From assembly GCF_051622035.1 (NCBI RefSeq), contig NC_135364.1, positions 13,633,501-13,697,500 of the forward strand: 64,000 nt of DNA. The letters run 5' to 3'. This DNA is from Arctopsyche grandis (lineage: Eukaryota; Arthropoda; Insecta; Trichoptera; Hydropsychidae). Positions 25,323 to 37,403 of the stretch are shown one piece after another. Below the pieces are notes generated by a model. That model was not told where the DNA came from. It was given only the letters and a program-made list of their open reading frames with translations, and did not search any database. Each line of letters begins with the position of its first letter. The first letter of the stretch is position 1. A program made the translations under genes and the position numbers.

Positions 25323-26559
25323 ATGTCGAAACGGCGTGCCCCGGGGTCTCCGCCCCCCGACAGCGCTCGGGCCCCCAAAAAGCACTCCTTAGATTCGGAT
25401 GAAGAAGACAGTGGTGGAGAAGACATACCTGATCAGCAGGAACATATCGAAGGGCAGGAGGATTCAACTATTACGTTTGAGGGTGATGTAAGCTAAATAT
25501 ACACATCTTACCTATTGCGAATACTATACGCGTACCAAATAAACATAAAACTTCGTATTATTCCTTTATTTATACGAAATATTCAATCTGTCAATTGTTG
25601 ATGTATTAAATAACGTAATTATGATTTTAGGTAGCAATCACACCATTCAATATGAAAGAGGAATTGGAAGAAGGGCACTTCGATACTCAAGGTCATTATC
25701 ATTGGAAAAAAGAAAAAGAAATAAAAGATGGATGGCTAGATAACATTGATTGGGTGCAAGTTAAGGGTAGACCTGAGGATAAGTACAAAGTTCACAAAGA
25801 TGACTCAATGAAAGGTTTGGGTGATGAAAGTAGCAGCGACACCGAATCTGAAGATGAAAAGTCATTTGATCTAATCGCTTCTTATAGAGAAATGATTTCG
25901 TTTATGCAAGAGAAAGAAACAGTACTCAAAGCTTTACAACGTCTAGGTAAGTTATATCTACGTATTTTTTAATACATTTTAAGGCAATAAAATTTTTAAT
26001 GTTTTATTTTATATTTTGTATAGGGGCGAAAACGAAAATATCCAGTGCCGAGAGATGGAAGAGAAAAAAGGCTGGCATTGTTGATACAAGTGCAGAAAGT
26101 GTTACCAAGTTGACATCTGTCGCTAATGAAATTTTAACGAAAACTGGCAACATGGATATATATCAAGAAACGTATGAAAAAATCAAATCGATTTTAAATA
26201 AAGCCGATAAAAAATCGGCTGGAAATTGTTCATCGAAGAATGATTCTGAACTCGACATGTATGCAGATGATTTCGATTCCAAGGAAAAAGAAAAGATAAC
26301 AGAAAACGACAAGGAAGAGTCTAAGGAAGAAGAAGTAGATGATAAGGAGGACGAAGCTGAAGCAAAGGCAGCGCAACTCATGTGGGAATTTAAATGGAGC
26401 CAAAGTGATGATGTCGAAGTCCACGGACCTCATAACACAGATCAGATGCAACAGTGGGTTAAAGAAGGCTACTTTAAAACCGGTGTATGGGTTCGGAAAT
26501 GTGGCATTGAAGGACCTTTTTACACATCGAATAGAATAGATTTTGAATTATATTTGTAA
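25323..26559 (+). CDS. CD2BP2: CD2 antigen cytoplasmic tail-binding protein 2 / U5 snRNP 52K (GYF domain)
   Basis: Three coding exons: 25323-25487, 25631-25946 and 26024-26559, GT-AG and in phase, 338 residues (human 341). Role: binds proline-rich spliceosome proteins and helps U5 snRNP assembly; nuclear. Visible: KKHSLDSDEEDSG, VAITPFNMKEELEEGHFD and WLDNIDWVQV, all family hallmarks. A Glu/Lys-rich middle follows. The C-terminal GYF domain covers about residues 275-338, with MWEFKWSQSDDVEVHGPHN, MQQWVKEGYF, GVWVRKCG and FYTSNRIDFELYL. The GYF motif core (GP, W, GYF, GVWVRK) is complete. AATAAA is near 26,633. It converges on PIGN, with only 162 bases between the stops. Confidence 0.97.
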
Positions 26560-26721
26560 TGAAAGTCATTGATACTTTGTTGAAATTTTAATTATATGTA
26601 TACTAATTATAAATAATATCAACTATACTTAAATAAAGAAAACTTAGTTATTTTCATAACTACAATTTTATTTTTTTTACGTTTAATCAACAAAAAAAAA
26701 GCGTATGTAGATAAAGTAAAT

Positions 26722-29700
26722 CTATGCGCTTTTTGGACATTTCGCTTTATTTCGATCGATAAACTTCCACAGTGATGTTCCTGTAAGTAGCTGTCCAAAT
26801 CCATACAAAATAGATAAGAAGAAAACAGTCGTTTCCATAATGACATAGTGTGATATGGATGTTCCGATATCCAGCCAGCTTCCTTTATTAGTTATCATGT
26901 GCAAAAACTGAAGTCCCATCAGGTCGGAGTAAATCAATACTATTAAGAATAAATTGCCAGTAGGAGCCTTTAAAAAATAAAATTTTCATTAAAACTCTGT
27001 CAGGCGATGAGTATATCTACTTAATTAAAACAATACGCAAAAGATAAACATACTTTTACAACTAGATTGACAGCGTAAAAAGTGCATGTGACGCAAAGGA
27101 ACGGTATCAAAGTTTTACACAGTATAAGAGCAGTCATCGTAAATGGAGAGAACTGCGCTACGAAACATCTGACCCAATTGGGATCGAATGAATTCACAGA
27201 AGCAATATTTCCAGTACCAAAAAATGCTAAAATAATGTACAAAAGCTGAAATTTGCAATGAAAGAAAATATAATCATCGTATATGTATGTATTCTGCTAT
27301 GATGAAATGAAATTCGCAAAAGGATACGAATATGAAGGATCGTCTAAAGTCATCAGCGTCGAGTTTTCGGTCAATGGGGGTCAATTTGTTGACATTCGTA
27401 GCTTGAATTGCGTTGCCGAATTTGAATTGCGATAGCTGAAAAGCGGAAAAATATATAATAGCATGTTTGTAGAACGTATCTTATAGTTTTTTTAATCAAT
27501 CAATTACCTTTATATCTTTTTGAGTGTTTTGTATAAAGTGTTCGATCGTAAGCCAGCATAGTAGATTTGCAGATAAAATGAGCAGAAAAAATCCTTCGTG
27601 GCTGACAGATAGTAAAATAAAGAATACGGCTAGACTCATATTGATCGAGTGCAACCTAGATATTAGCAAACGCGATGAAAACATCGGCACGATAAAACAC
27701 GCAACTGAAAAAGAATTTATATGTACATATGTATGTGTATATCTGCTTATTATACATCATCAGCCCTTCAATTTTCCATTCCCGTCATCTTATGCATCTT
27801 TCATCTATTAAATATGTATCACCGGTTTACTTCTCTTAAGAAATCAAGCTTCTATTTCTAAAGTACATATGTTAAAGTTGAAGTGTATCTTCCAGTTGCA
27901 ATACATTCTATCTAACCTGGTATAAACTACCGTTAGAATTGAGGTGTATTTTCAGTTGTAATATATTTTAACTAGTTGGAATATATTCCGTCTAACCTAC
28001 GTGTTGATTCAAATGGCGAATTACATTCCAACTGGCCAAAATATATTACAACTGAAATACAGTTCAACTATAAGTTGATACCAGGTAAGATAGAGGTTGG
28101 GTTTTTGTGACACATCTCTCAACTAGTAAATTGAGTTGGAAAGTCACATTCTTGGAGTTATCATAATACGGTACTAATTATATTTATTCGTAGTATCTAG
28201 CAAATATTGACGCATTATTGAATTCCAAAGCATTCGGTAAAAAAAACCGAGGTATCAAAACTCAACTGTTATATTACAACTGGCGCAAATTGTTGAAAGT
28301 GTATTTACGCTTGTAGATATATGTACATATAATTTAATAGTTGAATTGTATTCGAATATGAATGACCTTAAAACGCCAGTAGGAATATATCACAACTGAA
28401 AATACACTTTGACTGTAACATATATATTATAGTTCAAAACAATATTTATTGTTTTTTAAGATCTGCTTATACTAGCACAGCACAGACCGGCAACTGCACA
28501 CAAACAGCACTACGTGTGTATGTGGCGTATACGTAAGAGCAGTACGATCTATTCATGTTATACAGCAGTACATGTCACGGAAACGTATCAAGCAAAACCA
28601 GATTTGACGTCATAGTATATTTTTAATACATATTGAAAATATTGATACACGCAAGCAACATTGCTCCGTATCGTTGCACTCTGTAATGTATATGTGAGTC
28701 GATTTTGCCTTGCGCTCGGCCTAAACAAGTCTGAACGTGGCAAAACGTGCGCTGCTTAATAGTCTGAATAGGAGTAGTCTTTTCTGTTCTCTTCTGTTGA
28801 CGTGTAGTGCTGGATAATATAAATAGACCTTTAATCGTCTTTGAAAAATATAGATTAAACTTACTAGTTAGCATCCACGAAATACATTGAGACACCAATG
28901 GAAGACCTCCTTTAGCCATAAAGTAGTATCCGACAAAATATTTGTTTTGAATTGCTGTTATCATCATCACCAATGGTATAATCATCACACCGTTTTCTCT
29001 CTTACTCTCCTTTCCACTCCTCATCATCGGTAAAGAATGAAGATAGAGGAATATGAATGATGATATGAGCCAAGTCAATGCAGATGCACCACTAAACAAC
29101 AAATTTACATATATTTTAATGTATTTTTATCTGATTATATATTTAAAGTTTTTTACGTACACAAGATGTTTATCGTCTTGTTTGCCGATGACGGGAAGGA
29201 ATGAAAACCCAGCTAGTAAAATGCAAGTGATAACCCATACGATATGTAGTAATATTGGTATTTTGTTCCTATACGAACTGTGCATCGGAAATATAGCCAG
29301 TGCTGTGAGGCCAATACTCAAATAGCCACGATAGAAAAACGACAATATCTAAAATGATCGAAAAGTTAGAAATAAACCTAAAATATTACTTGATCAATCG
29401 AGCAATGCTTACTAGAATAACGATGCCGATTAAATATACACCAATCATGGATAACAATGTGAGCAAGCTGATGAATGTGGAAGAAGATTGAAAATTTTCA
29501 TTCAGTTTGCTGAAATATTCATACCACGACTTCCAAGATAATGCAACTTTCCACCAATGAAATATCGGCAGCGAGAAATAGACATAATACTGAATTGGCA
29601 GTTGTTGAACTGTGGAAGATAATAAGAAATTAAACGACGATAATATATGTATATGTATGTAAGATGTGAAAAATAAGCAACTTGAATGTATTACCATATA

Positions 29701-32700
29701 TTAAGAAGATTGTTAGAACTAAAATTGCTCCGAATACCGAATTTATCATTGCATTAATGTTGAAGGACGTTCTGTAATAGCGACTTTTGTCAATGTGACG
29801 ACGTTTTTCATTTATTTGCATGCCTTGGAGCAATACGGTAAGGAGCCAAAAGATCCATCCGAGAAAATTTGCTGTCATACATTTCAAAAGTATGTCTTGG
29901 TAATAGTTTTGATAGTATTCCGAGCCCGCCAAACAAAGTTGAATCACATTTTTAATTTCGATTATCTGCAATTGTGAAAGAAATTTTAATTACATAACAG
30001 TAGATTGTCATTATTCTACATTATATATGGCTATATTTCTGATTACCGCATCTTCAAATCGCCCCGAGTCGAACTTCTGTTCAATTCGACGGGATCGTTC
30101 TAGGATATCGTCATTGGTTAAGGATTCGAACGGTTTATAGATCAACGCTATGGCACCGTTTTCTACAAGCTGCTTCTTTAAATGAAACTGTGTCAACATT
30201 TGTCTCATGTTCTTGTGATAAAAACTCACTTTGTCTTTGAATGGAACGTTGATATATTCATCGGGCAGTATTCCCTACAAAATAACCAACATTAACATCT
30301 GTGTAAATGTTCTTTATTATTGTATGAAAATTATTTACCACAGAATCGACAGGAATGTCTATTCCAATCAATGTTGCGATTAAAGGACATATGTCTGCTT
30401 GACTTAAATCGTTTTGCACCGGTTGTGGATCTATTGTGCTGAATATAGGAGGGGGGATTCCGGCACCCCAAGCTATGATCGGTGTTTCAGTTTCATGATT
30501 GCTACCGGCACCATGAGAGCCTTTAATACAATTGTTAATCATATTAAAATGTATAATAATATTCAGTGGCGGCTCGCCTATATGGGCTGCGGGGCTACTA
30601 CAGCCCTCCCAGTGTAGTACAAATGCATGCTATTTTTGCCGTCCATATGGGCTGCAGACCTCCCAGTATAGTACATATGCATGATATTTTTGTCTGAATT
30701 TGATCACCGGTTAATCTCTGCAGCCCCCCCACTATGAATTCTCACGAGCCGCCACTGATAATATTACATTTCATACATACATTCTTAGTTGGACACTCTT
30801 ATATTCTTTTGAAATACAGATTGACCACGAGGAGCATTGTCATTTTTGATGGCTTGGTACTCTTGGAAGGGAGAGTCGTGGAGTGGTGGCGATATATCCA
30901 TTCACCTCATAATGGGTCGCCATTTTGTATTCAGTAGCAATGGAACAGTGGTCTATGAAATGGCGAACCACGCGTAACATAATGAAGAAAAAATCACCAG
31001 GCGCTACACGAAGATGGCCAGGATTTAAAATTCAAGATTCAGGGAATACGGACGTCATCTACTGACGTGATTTTTGCTAGATAACGTAAATAGGATTTTT
31101 ATATATATTTATACCAGGAAGGCCTAATAGGTAAACCCAATTGCAAACATGGAAAAAATTCGATATACAACAAAATTTATATAAAAATCAACCAATTCGA
31201 ATTTGAAAGAAACAGGATAGGTTGCCAATTTGGTGGAAATGTTTTAACAATGAAATTCTGATGGGAAAAGATCAGTGGCGGCTCGTCCAAGTGGGCTGTA
31301 GGGCTGCAGCCTTCCAGTATAGTAAATATGCATGATATTTTTTTCGTCTATAAGGACTGCGGGCTGCAAACCATATATGTATATAGTACATAAGCATGCT
31401 ATTTTTTTTTGCATTTGGTCACCGGTATGGTCAACGAGCTACTACAGCTCTTCCACTGGAAATGATCGACCTGGACATAATAACTTCAGACCTTATGACT
31501 AACTAAAAAAAAAGATCCTATACGTATATTTTTAATATAAGAAAAGTCTATCAGAACCATTAGAAAAACTCTTATTATTGATTTCCGACATGGGGCCCCC
31601 TCGAGTAGTCCGGGCCCTGGAACTTTATCCCAGCTCCCCCCCTCCCCCCTCTCATTGGCCCTTTTCATATATCCAAGATCTGGCCAGCAACACTGGGCCA
31701 GGGAATGAACCCATGACCCCTATGTTGATATCTTCTCAAACACGTTATTTTTTTTGAAAATTTGATTGGCTTTTTCAAAAATGACAATGCTAGTCGTCGT
31801 CACTCTGTATTATACTTCATTTTAATGACTTGTAAAGCAGCCCCTGAGAGCGATTTTTTTACAAGGCTTTTATATTTTTTTTTATTTTACCGTTGCCTAT
31901 TAACACTTTGTAATATATTGTCAAGTCTGGATGTTGAGGTATAATATACATACATACAGACATATGTAAATATAATATATATGTTTTATTCTTAATATAT
32001 ATTTTATATCTTAATTATCAAATAGATGATGAACGACTGCATCACTAGACACACAGTTGAAGATTTGACTTAAAAGGACAATGGATCAGAAGAGGAAAGC
32101 ATAGCTGGTGTAGAAATATTAAAATATAAAATTCTCATATTCGTCTGTTCCATTGAAGACAAAAACAAATTATGCAGATAATCTAAAGTAATCAAATTTC
32201 TTAAAATAGGCGGTACTTATTGGTTGTACGGACATATCAGAGTATTGATTATAAACACTTAACCAACAAAAACAAGACAGTTACAAGAATGGCCTCTAGG
32301 TGTCGCAAACAGTTTTAGTAAAGTGACACTACATAACCAGTGATTGACGTTACATCTAACAATATCGAAAACGAATTTTCAAATATTTTTTTTATACATA
32401 CCTACATATTACATGTCTATGAATTTCACATACATATGTTCTGGTGGAGGTCAGTAGTCTTATTGCAAAGAAAATCTCTTCAAATGGATCTTATTTTTCT
32501 ATTATATGCTGCCACATAAACTCTGCAAAATAATTTTCCATGTGTTTCCATGTACCACGATGTTTTATTATAATTATACTGTCACTTTACTAAGCCTGTT
32601 TGCGACACCTAGAGGTAATTCTTGTAACTGACGTGTATTTTTTGTATACGTATATGTGTATACTCGATGCTCGAATGCGCCCGTATAACCATTAAGTATA

Positions 32701-35478
32701 AAATAAGCATATACATATAATGAATCTGCGAACAGTTTGAATCATTTCTGTGACATACCCCAATCAGTCATGCCATGATCAGATGTGAAAACGTAAGCAG
32801 TCTTATTATCGTGCTCGAAGAATTCCTCAATAACATTTTCCATCTCAGCTATTCCGCTATTTACCGTCTTGATATTATCTTTGTAAAGCCTACAAGGAAT
32901 TGAATACCTCAATTATAATGTTTCAAAACTTAATACTAGATAAAATCGAAGCAGCACTAACTTTGAATGGGGTTTATGTGTGTGACCGGCTGTGTCTAAT
33001 CCTAATAAATGCAGAAAGAATATGATCTTATCCTCCTTCAGTTGAGACATCAGCTTGGTATTGTGTCTGGCGTCAGACAAAAACTTATCAACGTGTTCGA
33101 ATACCCACAGGTCTAATTTACTGGTGGAAACCTTTCCAGAGAAGTCTTCCTCTTCGTGACTATACGAGTGAGTATATACGTGATCGCCGCTAGCTCCCTT
33201 TGCGAACATCGGCAGAATGTCGGGGCTGCCCCAAGACCAGGTGTAGCGACTTTGATTGAATACCGAGTCAAATTCTACGGGATTCTCCTTCCATCCTCTG
33301 GTAATAGCCGACGGATCCTCATAGAAACCTGCTATAATTGCTACATGCCCTGGTCTCGATTCAGTAGGAATGCGGGTGTGAGATATACCCCAAGTACCTC
33401 GATTGTTAATGATAGATCTGGAATTTTACAACAGGTGATCAGTTCAAATGGAAATTTATACACGAATGCAATTATCAAATGTATTTTATTGGATGGAAAA
33501 ATGTTTCTTCAAAAGAAATTGAATAGGATTTTAAAATTTCCATTTTACTAGACCACCTAGCGTAATCAAATGAGTGCAAATAAAAAAGGAAGTGAAAATT
33601 GAAAAAAAATAAAATGCATGTTATTAAACTTAATTAAATCAGTTTATTGGACGTAACTTAAATTTTAAACATATATGTTTGTATTATTGTAAAAATTATA
33701 ATTTAACTTTTTTTTTAATTTTAAGTATTTTTTTTTTTAATATCATAGTAATAGACAGATCTTAAAAATATCTTTAACTTAAAATAATCAGATTTGTGCA
33801 AACAATTTTGAAAAGAAAATATACATATTTTCTGAAATAGCTTTATATAATATTACTACTAATAAGTCTTATCTTATTCTATAAATCATTTGCAAAAATT
33901 TCTTAAGTCTAATGTAATTTTTTTTAATGGCAAAAATAATGATCAATTTATTGACTGACTGAGATATTTTCATTGGATCGAACAAGTTCACTTGTTAGAG
34001 CTGCAGCCTTCTGGCTCAGACGTAGCTCTTGATTGTAGCTCATCTTGTTCAGACGTTCCCTTCTCTGCTCTGCAGATTCTTTGAACTGCCGTTTCTGTTG
34101 ATACTCCCTGAGACGAGCCAGTCGAATACGTCTCTGCTCCTCGGTTTCGTTCATCAGTCTCCGTTTTTGATTAATACGCATTTGGCTCAATCGGTGCTGG
34201 CGCTGTTCCTCCGTTTCGTTGCTCAGGCGTCTTCTCTGGTTAATTCTCAACCGCTCCAAACGCCGCTTGCGTTGCTCTTCCGTTTCGTTCAACAACCGTT
34301 GTTTCTGGTATAGGCTTAGTTTCTTTAAGCTCTGAGCACTTTTAGTCCCTGGGCCGTTTTTTCTTCTCCTCCTGTTCGTTTTGTCGTGTTGTTCGAGGAT
34401 TGCGCCCGTTGAAAAATCTATGATTCTTGCTTGCGACGTGTGAGACAAATCGAGAAGGGTGGGTTTCCTGTCAAACTTGTCATGTTCCGTATCATCGTTT
34501 TCGTCGTTCATTATGCCTAAATATTTCAGAAACTCCATTTGACCAAGCTATTGACGTAGGAAATCATAAGTATTTTATTAAAATAAAAAATATCCATTCA
34601 CTTAAATCGGGAATAAATAATAAATTAAAATATAGATACTCACAAAAGTCGGATCATTATATGATATCATAATAACTAATTTAAAAATAACAACTAATCA
34701 AATAAAATGTTTAGGTTTCATGTTGAATGGTTTAAATTATACTGTAATACACTTGATACACTTTCACTGAAATTTATTATTATCACTATTTTCTTGTTTA
34801 TACAATGTTATCGAATGTTATGCTAAAGTTCACTAAGGAAAATTTATAGAAATTTTGAAATTAATCTCGAGTTCTGATTTAGTTATATGTAAATTTACTA
34901 TAAGAAATTTCATTAAGTAACGAGAAGCACGCAAGGAAATCGAACAGATTAGGAAGTTAGTCACATGATGGTTTTGTTTAGAGACACGACAAGTCGATTT
35001 AACGAAGGGCAGAAAAAAAGAACAAAGAAAAGCTGTGGAATACAACAAATGATATGATAAAAAATAATAAGAATAGTAAAATATTAGGCGAGGAGGAGAT
35101 CGGGGAGGGGTGAGGATATGCCGAAGCTTACTTGAGGTGGGGCATCTCGTTACTCTGAATGAGGGTCTCGGCTCGGAGGCCGTCAGCCAAGAAAAGTACG
35201 AGGCGGCGGGCGGGGGCGCTCGGCTCGGCGAGCACCTCTACGAAGCCGGAAGCGGAAGCGGAAGCGGAAACGGAAACGGAGTTAGAGCCACTGCCACTGC
35301 CGCCGCCCACGACCGGCGAGCGGAAGTAGATGTCGAAAGCGGCGGCTAGCATGAGCGCGTGCAAGAGGCAGCCCCACGCCACCAGCCTGGCGCCCCCACC
35401 GCCGCCCCCGCCCCCGCCCCCGCCCCCCGCCGCGCCACTGGGCTCTTTGCCCCTGCGTCCCCATCCGCGCAACATCAC
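26722..35478 (-). CDS. PIGN: GPI ethanolamine phosphate transferase 1
   Basis: Thirteen coding exons on the minus strand: 35132-35478, 32962-33417, 32759-32889, 30339-30520, 30047-30274, 29695-29965, 29413-29609, 29161-29348, 28865-29091, 27508-27704, 27328-27435, 27054-27245 and 26722-26967. All are in phase, 989 residues (human 931). Role: adds ethanolamine phosphate to the first mannose of GPI anchors in the ER. Visible: signal-anchor helix then [21 protein letters not shown], the metal-site Asp of an alkaline-phosphatase-like fold; [63 protein letters not shown]; then a polytopic domain with [15 protein letters not shown] and [15 protein letters not shown]. Exon 1 is unusually GC-rich, with a run of 12 Gly and a Ser-Gly-Val-Ala lumenal insert. 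Intron 1 hosts the STPR gene. Confidence 0.97.
27895..28090. mobile_element. Palindromic element with TTGTAATATATT arms
   Basis: Arms around TATTTTCAGTTGTAATATATT and its inverse AATATATTACAACTGAAATAC, with AACTAGTTGGAATATATTCC between, form a long imperfect hairpin. Similar words recur to about 28,430. In an intron of PIGN. Confidence 0.6.
28463..28826. mobile_element. MITE family shared with 43,448-44,141, copy 1
   Basis: Left end CTTATACTAGCACAGCACAG, right end (inverted) TTATATTATCCAGCACTACA. Internal segments ACAGCAG(T/G)(A/G)CATGTC, GTATCAAGCA, GCAAGCAA, CTCGGCC and AGTCTTTTC are shared with the copy at 43.4 kb. Non-coding. In an intron of PIGN. Confidence 0.7.
30564..30757. mobile_element. 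hAT MITE, CAGTGGCGGCTCG family, copy 2
   Basis: 194 bases; ends CAGTGGCGGCTCG and CGAGCCGCCACTG; perfect flanking ATAATATT (30,556-30,563 and 30,758-30,765). Inside the long PIGN intron 30,521-32,758. Confidence 0.92.
31098..31725 (-). mobile_element. Diverged SINE, split by a hAT MITE
   Basis: The tail (ACCAGGAAGGCCTAATAGGT) is at 31,110. Body words GAAATTCTGATGGGAAAAGATC then GACCTGGACAT lie on either side of the hAT copy. A box B-like GGGAATGAACCC is near 31,700. Older and more decayed than the copies at 10.8 and 19.2 kb. Confidence 0.6.
31273..31458. mobile_element. hAT MITE, CAGTGGCGGCTCG family, copy 3
   Basis: 186 bases from CAGTGGCGGCTCG to ...CTTCCACTG; the right end is more eroded than in the other copies. 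Flanks GAAAAGAT and GAAATGAT, an 8-base duplication with one difference. It splits a SINE, so it is younger than that SINE copy. Confidence 0.85.
31726..32277. other. PIGN intron 3, unassigned part
   Basis: AT-rich, no recognised feature. Confidence 0.35.
32278..32630. mobile_element. Foldback MITE with about 50-base inverted ends
   Basis: Left end CAGTTACAAGAATGGCCTCT, right end inverse CAGTTACAAGAATTACCTCT. Both continue as AGGTGTCGCAAACAG and TAGTAAAGTGACA. The middle is AT-rich. Located in a PIGN intron, ending 129 bases before the acceptor-side exon at 32,759. Confidence 0.82.
33948..34538 (-). CDS. STPR-repeat protein nested in PIGN intron 1
   Basis: Single uninterrupted ORF of 196 residues on the minus strand, the same strand as PIGN, inside PIGN intron 1 (33,418-35,131). 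An acceptor-like AATAG lies 13 bases before the ATG, so a 5' exon is possible. Residues 1-80 are acidic then basic ([27 protein letters not shown]). Residues about 84-175 are four tandem repeats of exactly 23 residues with core NETEEQRxxRLxxLRxNQ, the fourth diverged ([14 protein letters not shown]). This is the STPR (score and three) repeat, known as a DNA-binding helix in silkworm fibroin-modulator-binding protein FMBP-1 and vertebrate ZNF821. Likely a nuclear DNA-binding protein by family. Alternative: similar ETEEQR repeats occur in proteins linked to mobile elements, so a domesticated or transposon origin is possible. Confidence 0.8.
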   Translation of the reverse strand: MEFLKYLGIMNDENDDTEHDKFDRKPTLLDLSHTSQARIIDFSTGAILEQHDKTNRRRRKNGPGTKSAQSLKKLSLYQKQRLLNETEEQRKRRLERLRINQRRRLSNETEEQRQHRLSQMRINQKRRLMNETEEQRRIRLARLREYQQKRQFKESAEQRRERLNKMSYNQELRLSQKAAALTSELVRSNENISVSQ

Positions 35479-35743
35479 CCTTTAGCATTCGCCAACGCGT
35501 CCCCCGACTGTCACGGACAATCGATACACTATTGACAGAAGGCAGACAGACGGCACGGCCCTAGCAACTACATCTACGACCTCAATCCATCTCAGACACG
35601 CCTTTATTAGTAGTTTATACATACATAGATCTGAATATTATTAATATGTCAACGATTAAATACGTAACAACACAATTGTAGGCGGGGTAGGTATGTTGTT
35701 GACCGTATCCCAGCCTAACGAAACACTGTTGTGCTTGTTTTAA

Positions 35744-37160
35744 CCCTTTGACTGCTACAACAACGATAAATCGTTGTTTTGAAATCGGCGAAGATTGCTA
35801 CGACGATCGTTGTTGACGTCATTAATTGTCGTATTTCAATACTTTCTTTGAGCCACCAGCGCATCAGTGGCACGAAACATTTTTTTTATATACGTATTTA
35901 TATTTATTTTTCAATCAAGCTTTATAAATATTTATCAATTTTTTAAATAAAAGCTCTTCAATTTCGGGTTCATCATCAAAGTAAATTTCGGGTTCGTTGT
36001 CAATGTCATATAAGGAGTTATTACTTGGGAATTGATTATTATCGATAAATTCATTTTCAGAATCAGTAGAGCTGCTGATTTGTCGAGTTCCTCGGCGAGG
36101 AGCTATTATTTCGCTTTCATCACTTTCACTGTCCGATATCATTTTGCAGAGTTAAAATAAATGGCAAAAAACAATAGAAATCCGCTTTCAATTATATAGG
36201 TCACGAGACGTCACGAATTCATGCAATCAATCAAATGCAACTGAAATGCATACAAAATGTTTATGATACATGTTGAAAAATTATTTGATTATTAGAAACT
36301 TCGCATCCTTGTGTGTCTTGCTCACACGTACACAATTAAAACCAAGAAAGAAAGAGAGAGAGACCGCTACCTGTTTCGAATATATCGCATGTTGTAAGGA
36401 TACATCGATATCTAAAAATAGATTATTGAAAAGAATAAAGCCTCGGAAAACAATCGTCAAAACTTATTTAGTGTTGTAATGAACGATATTACGCGCGTCT
36501 TTATGCAGAGGGCGTGATATATCGTTATTCTTCCAAAGAGTCAAGTTAGGTGGAAACGTGGACTAACCTTGGGGTAGTTGTATTAATGTATATAGTCTGG
36601 GAGGTTCCTGACTGCAAGTCGTGTGCGTTGATAACAGCTTCTCCAGAAGCTGGCCCTGTGGTTTCGTCACAGCAGCGGGAGGGGGAGGCAGGAGACAAAC
36701 TCCGTACTGCCTCGTGTGGACACAAGATGGCGATCTCTGGGCGTCTCTGAAGGCGCTCGGCGGAGATGCTGGAGATGGAGAGGTCCGTCCCGCTTGGAGG
36801 CTGGCGAAGAAGAGACCACGTCTCGATCCTTCTCGAGACGGGTAGTGTGTTTCGCGCGGTAAAGTAGTTGGTGCCAACCTAAAGGTTACCACCGCTACCA
36901 ACTTAAGGGACACTTGGGAGAACGTCGCGTTACAGTGTATATATGTAGGTATCTCTTTCGCACGCACGCATGTAAAAGCAAGACAGAAAGAGAGAGCACG
37001 AGTCCACGACTGCTTCTTAAAAATGTATATAAAGTATTATAAAAATTACGAGGCGAAGTAAGTATGTAAAAAAAAATATTATATTTATTTTTTTTCAAAA
37101 TAATTACAAATGTTAGCATTTTTCGCTTGGACGTTGAAAAACCTCGTAGCAGCCAAAGGG
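35744..37160 (-). mobile_element. piggyBac-like element, internally deleted
   Basis: TTAA on both sides (35,740-35,743 and 37,161-37,164). Inverted ends CCCTTTGACTGCTAC and CCCTTTGGCTGCTAC. On the minus strand 35,915-36,142 encodes MISDSESDESEIIAPRR followed by an acidic stretch, the kind of N-terminus found on piggyBac transposases; nothing of the catalytic domain follows. 1,417 bases. Inserted in the LTR fossil, so younger than it. The 36,500-36,900 part is GC-rich and unlike the rest; origin unknown. Confidence 0.8.
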
Positions 37161-37198
37161 TTAATAAAGTTTTATTGTTTGCCTAATTATTGTACAAA

Positions 37199-37403
37199 GG
37201 TATTATATTTGGGCAAAAGTATGTCGTTCAGCGGTCTCTGGATATGGTAGAGTGTCACTGGCTCGGCATTCGGCTATGTTCAGAAGGTCTCTGGATGCGG
37301 CAGTGTGTTGCTGGCTCGTCGTTCGGCTATGTTCAGAAGGTCTCTGTATGCGGCAGTGTGTTGCTGGCTCGGCGTTCGGCTATGTTCAGAAGGTCTCTGG
37401 TCT
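37199..37403 (+). repeat. 53-base tandem repeat within the LTR fossil
   Basis: Nearly three copies at 53-base spacing (37,252, 37,305 and 37,358), with core GGCTATGTTCAGAAGGTCTC. Length is not a multiple of three, and the reading frames across it are not conserved. Confidence 0.85.
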
